Below, piece after piece: positions 60,888 through 64,000 of a stretch of DNA of 64,000 nucleotides. Source of the DNA: Alitta virens (taxonomy: Eukaryota; Annelida; Polychaeta; Phyllodocida; Nereididae); NCBI GenBank assembly GCA_932294295.1, contig OW028575.1:11084558-11148557 (forward strand), read 5' to 3'. The translations under genes were made by a program, and so were the position numbers. Position 1 is the first letter of the stretch, and each line of letters starts with the position of its first letter. The notes beneath the pieces are model-generated. The model saw only the letters and a program-made list of their open reading frames with translations, was not told where the DNA came from and made no database searches.

Positions 60888-61290
60888 CAGCACAGGTTAT
60901 TAAATAAGGGCTTTGGTGCAGTCAATATTATGGCTGACTGACTGACTGATTCGTGTATTAATTGTTCTAGCACAGATTATTAAATAAGGGTTTTGGTGCA
61001 GTCAATATTATGACTGACTGACTGACTGACTGACTGATTGATTACTGTATTAATAGTTCTAGCACAGATTATTAAATAAGGCTTTTAGTGCAGTCAGCAC
61101 TATGACTGACTGACTGACTGACTGACTGACTGACGTGCTGACTGACTGACGTGCTGACTGACTGACTGACTGACTGACTGACTGATTACTGTATTAATAG
61201 TTCTAGCACATATCAAATATGCGCTATGGTGCAGTCAATATTTTGACTGACTGACTGACTGATTGCTGTATTAATAGTGCTAGCACAGAT
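60888..61290. repeat. Minisatellite with internal (GACT)n
   Basis: Four tandem copies of a unit of roughly 75 bases of conserved sequence (TAGCACAGATTATTAAATAA ... GGTGCAGTCAATATTATG) followed by a GACT run of variable length, longest in the third copy (about 61105-61185, interrupted by ACGTGCTG). A composite repeat in which the microsatellite expands inside a larger unit. Confidence 0.85.
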
Positions 61291-61601
61291 TATAATTTGG
61301 GTGAGCCAGTATCAGGAAAGGGGAGGGGGTGTTAAAGAAGGGGTGGCCTGATAAGGGCAAACTATTTCTAGGTCATTTTGCACTCAGCAGTTGTTTGGTC
61401 ATAACTAGTACACATGGATCTACCATTAGATGGATGCATGGGGATTATAGCCATATTGTGTCACAGCTGAATCTCAAGTGAAGAAACCCGTAAGTGGAGT
61501 AGCTTTGTCTGAAATGGGTATAGTGTGTCATAGGTCACAGCAAGTAGGCTGCTTGTGCAACAATGGTTCACTTGAGAAAATAATGTAGGTATCATGTCTT
61601 A

Positions 61602-61782
61602 AAGTTGATTGATTGATTGATTGACTGATTGACTGATTGATTAATTGATTGATTTTATGCAAGGTTTCAATTTCAATTGTCACGTGTTGTTCATGACATA
61701 GTCACTGGTCATTGATTGATTGATTGATTGATAGATTGATTCATTGATTCATTCATTCATTCATTCATTCATTCATTCAAAG
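61602..61782. repeat. (GATT)n and (ATTC)n microsatellites
   Basis: GATT runs at about 61603-61654 and 61712-61745 change into ATTC at about 61748-61780. Simple repeats only. Confidence 0.9.
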
Positions 61783-62017
61783 CCAGTATAAAGTCAGTTG
61801 AGCCACAGTGCCAATTAATATTGGTCGCTAGTCAGTCACAAAATTAGTCAGTCAATCACTCTGAATTGTCTATCTCTGAATTTGCCGTTGCCATAGCAAC
61901 CATGTGTCGTGATTCTGGGCACAATAAGACTAAGGTATATTAGCTTTTGTTTTTTACCTTATAAGTTTACATTATATTAAATTTCACCATTATTTGTATG
62001 TTATGTTGCAAAATATC

Positions 62018-62078
62018 CATCCGTCTATCTATCCATCTATTCATCTATCCATCTATCTATTAATCTATCTGTCTAATA
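62018..62078. repeat. (ATCT/ATCC)n microsatellite
   Basis: Imperfect tetranucleotide run of ATCT, ATCC and GTCT. Confidence 0.9.
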
Positions 62079-64000
62079 AAATAAAAGTCAAAGTAGCCTT
62101 CATAAAGAACAGAATGCAGACAGGTGCAAAATTTGGTGGTCTTAAATGTGGGGGGGGGGGGGGCTCTTTTTAGTTGTTTTGATGTATCTTATCTGTTTAG
62201 TAGTCTTGATGGAACAGTGGACTTACTAATATAATTGTGAGCTATTGACAAAGTGTTAATAGAGAGGTGGTCTTGATAGTGGTTTTATTTGTGAGATTGT
62301 ATTTATGTGATTGTTAAACATAACTTTATTCAATCACACAAACATAGCAAGATAGTTTAACATATTTATTTTCTAATAATAACACATCATCACTTCACAT
62401 AATCTTGTTTAAACCATGGAGACAAGAGTAGACTTGTCTCCTTGGTTAAACCCTGGTTTATCTAGGATGTAATGAACTAGGCATAGATCTTGGAGGAATT
62501 ACAGAAGGAGAGGACACTTAGGTACATCAAAGGTTGAATCACCGTCGCGCAAAAAGCTTAATGAGCTAAAGGAACCGCCCCTAATTGGGGGGCAATTGTG
62601 CAACAATAAGCATGTAATATAGATATTTATCCGTTTTCACAAATTCATTTGTAATGCATGATACACATAATTTGGTTATTCTGAGTACAAAAGAACTAAA
62701 AAATACATACTGATTATGATATTAAGAAGACAACAATCTTGTGGATAATACACTTAAATTTGAATTCACTTAGATGCTTAGTTATTAAGATATAGCTGGA
62801 TTAATGACATTAGTATTTTTTGTGTTTATTCTAATATTAAGGAGACATGCCACAGGAAGCTGTGAATGTAGGTTATATAATTTTGATGGCCAGAATATTT
62901 AGTTTCATCTAAGCATAATTGCATTGTGTGGGTATTTGTGGGTTTTATGTAATGACGGTTGTAATAACAAATTCCTAAATCTTTCTCATTTATTTTCGTT
63001 TAACTATACCTCCACCAAAAATGCTTTGATTTTCAACAAAGAAGAATTTAATAGTAGAACACAAAACTGGCTTTTGTGGTAATGAAATAGATACATTTAA
63101 TTGGGTAAATAACTAAACAGTACCATTTCTGCTGAGTATAGTTCATATTAATTAGTAGGAGATTCAACATAAAGGGCCACTGCCTCCCCCCCCCCCCCCC
63201 AAGCCAGGCTGGGCCAGCGCGACGCTGATTGTACATGAAAGAACTTTTATTGGCCTGGTTCTTAATTGCTTAAAATGACGATTTCAAAGTCAAACTCCAC
63301 CTTAGACCTGTGAAATCTGAGGAATGACGGACTTTCATTACAGCATGCTCATGTTGCAAATTCTGAATGTCCTCTCCTTCTCTAATTCCTCCAAGCATAG
63401 ATGTAGTTAAATGTATTGTTAATTTATTGATAATATAGATATCTCAGGATCTACTAATCTCATTGCAATGAAATTTACATGGTCTTAATCTAGAAAACGG
63501 GAGCTATCCAAAGCAAATAGTATCACTTCAATCAAATGAAGATAGAGAAAAATTATTGTTATGTCTCATCTTACTAGGAATAATCAAGGACAGTGATTAA
63601 ACACTGATGATATCTATACCCCCATGATATCTAACACCTGCTCTTAGAGGGCCCTTCCGCTCCAGCTAAGGACGGCCCCAGTCTAGGTTTTCATGGGGTT
63701 AACAGGGCTAAATCAAGCATATGGGTAAAGCCTCGACAGTCGCGGCAGGTCGGCGAATGTCCGGGAGAGGCCCCGCAAAGCAATTAGGCATCCCATGGGG
63801 GGTAAGCGCAATGCACCGTTATAACCCGTGACATTCCGTGTCTCCCCGAAAGTCTACGATACATGGACAATTACATATGAGTCATACTGTACCATTTCAT
63901 ATTTAGGCCATGGAAACTATTGTAATTCGGAGGGCTCTGTGTTTGTAAAAAAAAGGTCTGTTTTATATCTCTTCATACTTATGATCAGAGGCCAACAAAA
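62079..64000. other. Intergenic DNA without supported gene
   Basis: Contains a poly-G run (about 62150-62162), a poly-C run (about 63187-63200), and the inverted partner (63861-63890) of 59790-59820. 63650-63860 is richer in G/C than the rest. I see no gene, tRNA or rRNA here. Confidence 0.4.

Noticed and set aside
60888..62078. CRISPR-like or regulatory array
   Set aside because: The repeats are simple tetranucleotides and a minisatellite with no spacers of even size, in animal DNA.

Overview
Animal (invertebrate) nuclear DNA, not bacterial. It is AT-rich with long non-coding stretches. Coding starts sit immediately behind 3' splice sites, AATAAA signals follow the stops, and several metazoan retroelement classes are present (BEL/Pao LTR, LINE, tRNA-derived SINE, tyrosine-recombinase DIRS/Ngaro-like). 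The sequence alone does not fix the phylum. A marine invertebrate such as an echinoderm or other deuterostome, or a lophotrochozoan, would fit, but that is a guess.

The host content is a one-strand (+) cluster of secreted peptide-precursor genes I do not recognise. Gene 1 (478-1101) has a signal peptide, a 15-residue peptide FMDSVLGSDCGAFGC bracketed by RR and KR, and a long charged helical tail. Genes 2-4 (8654, 22184, 38596) carry the related FL(D/G)xVLGSxCGSFGC after KR, but with a Tyr/Asp repeat tail instead. A fifth locus (53975-54377) is a pseudogene that has lost the dibasic cleavage site and reading frame. A short Tyr/Asp open stretch at 5145-5279 may be the remnant of a sixth. The shared element across unrelated precursor bodies is the peptide core [RK]R-F-[LM]-[DG]-x-V-L-G-S-x-C-G-[SA]-F-G-C.

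Genes 2-5 lie in a segmental tandem array. Unit 1 is 6978-20520, unit 2 20521-36933, unit 3 36934 to about 52737, and a partial unit 4 about 52770-54824. Each unit has one peptide gene near its left end and about 10-14 kb of repeat-rich DNA behind it. Shared and private indels show units 2 and 3 are closest relatives. One BEL/Pao insertion (LTR starting TGTATTGG, ending CAATACA, target duplication AGTAT) predates the array. It is a solo LTR in unit 1, a decayed element in unit 2, and a further truncated one in unit 3. A tRNA-derived SINE with a 14-bp target duplication is private to unit 1, a 502-bp tandem duplication and a ~610-bp insertion are private to unit 3, and LINE fragments remain in units 1 and 2.

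Beyond the array, 54825-59400 holds a minus-strand LINE RT fragment and a broken DIRS/Ngaro-like element (RT, RNase H, tyrosine recombinase). From 59400 to 64000 there are only minisatellites, microsatellites and dispersed repeats, with no convincing gene. Exon boundaries upstream of the coding exons are predicted only; no transcript evidence was available.
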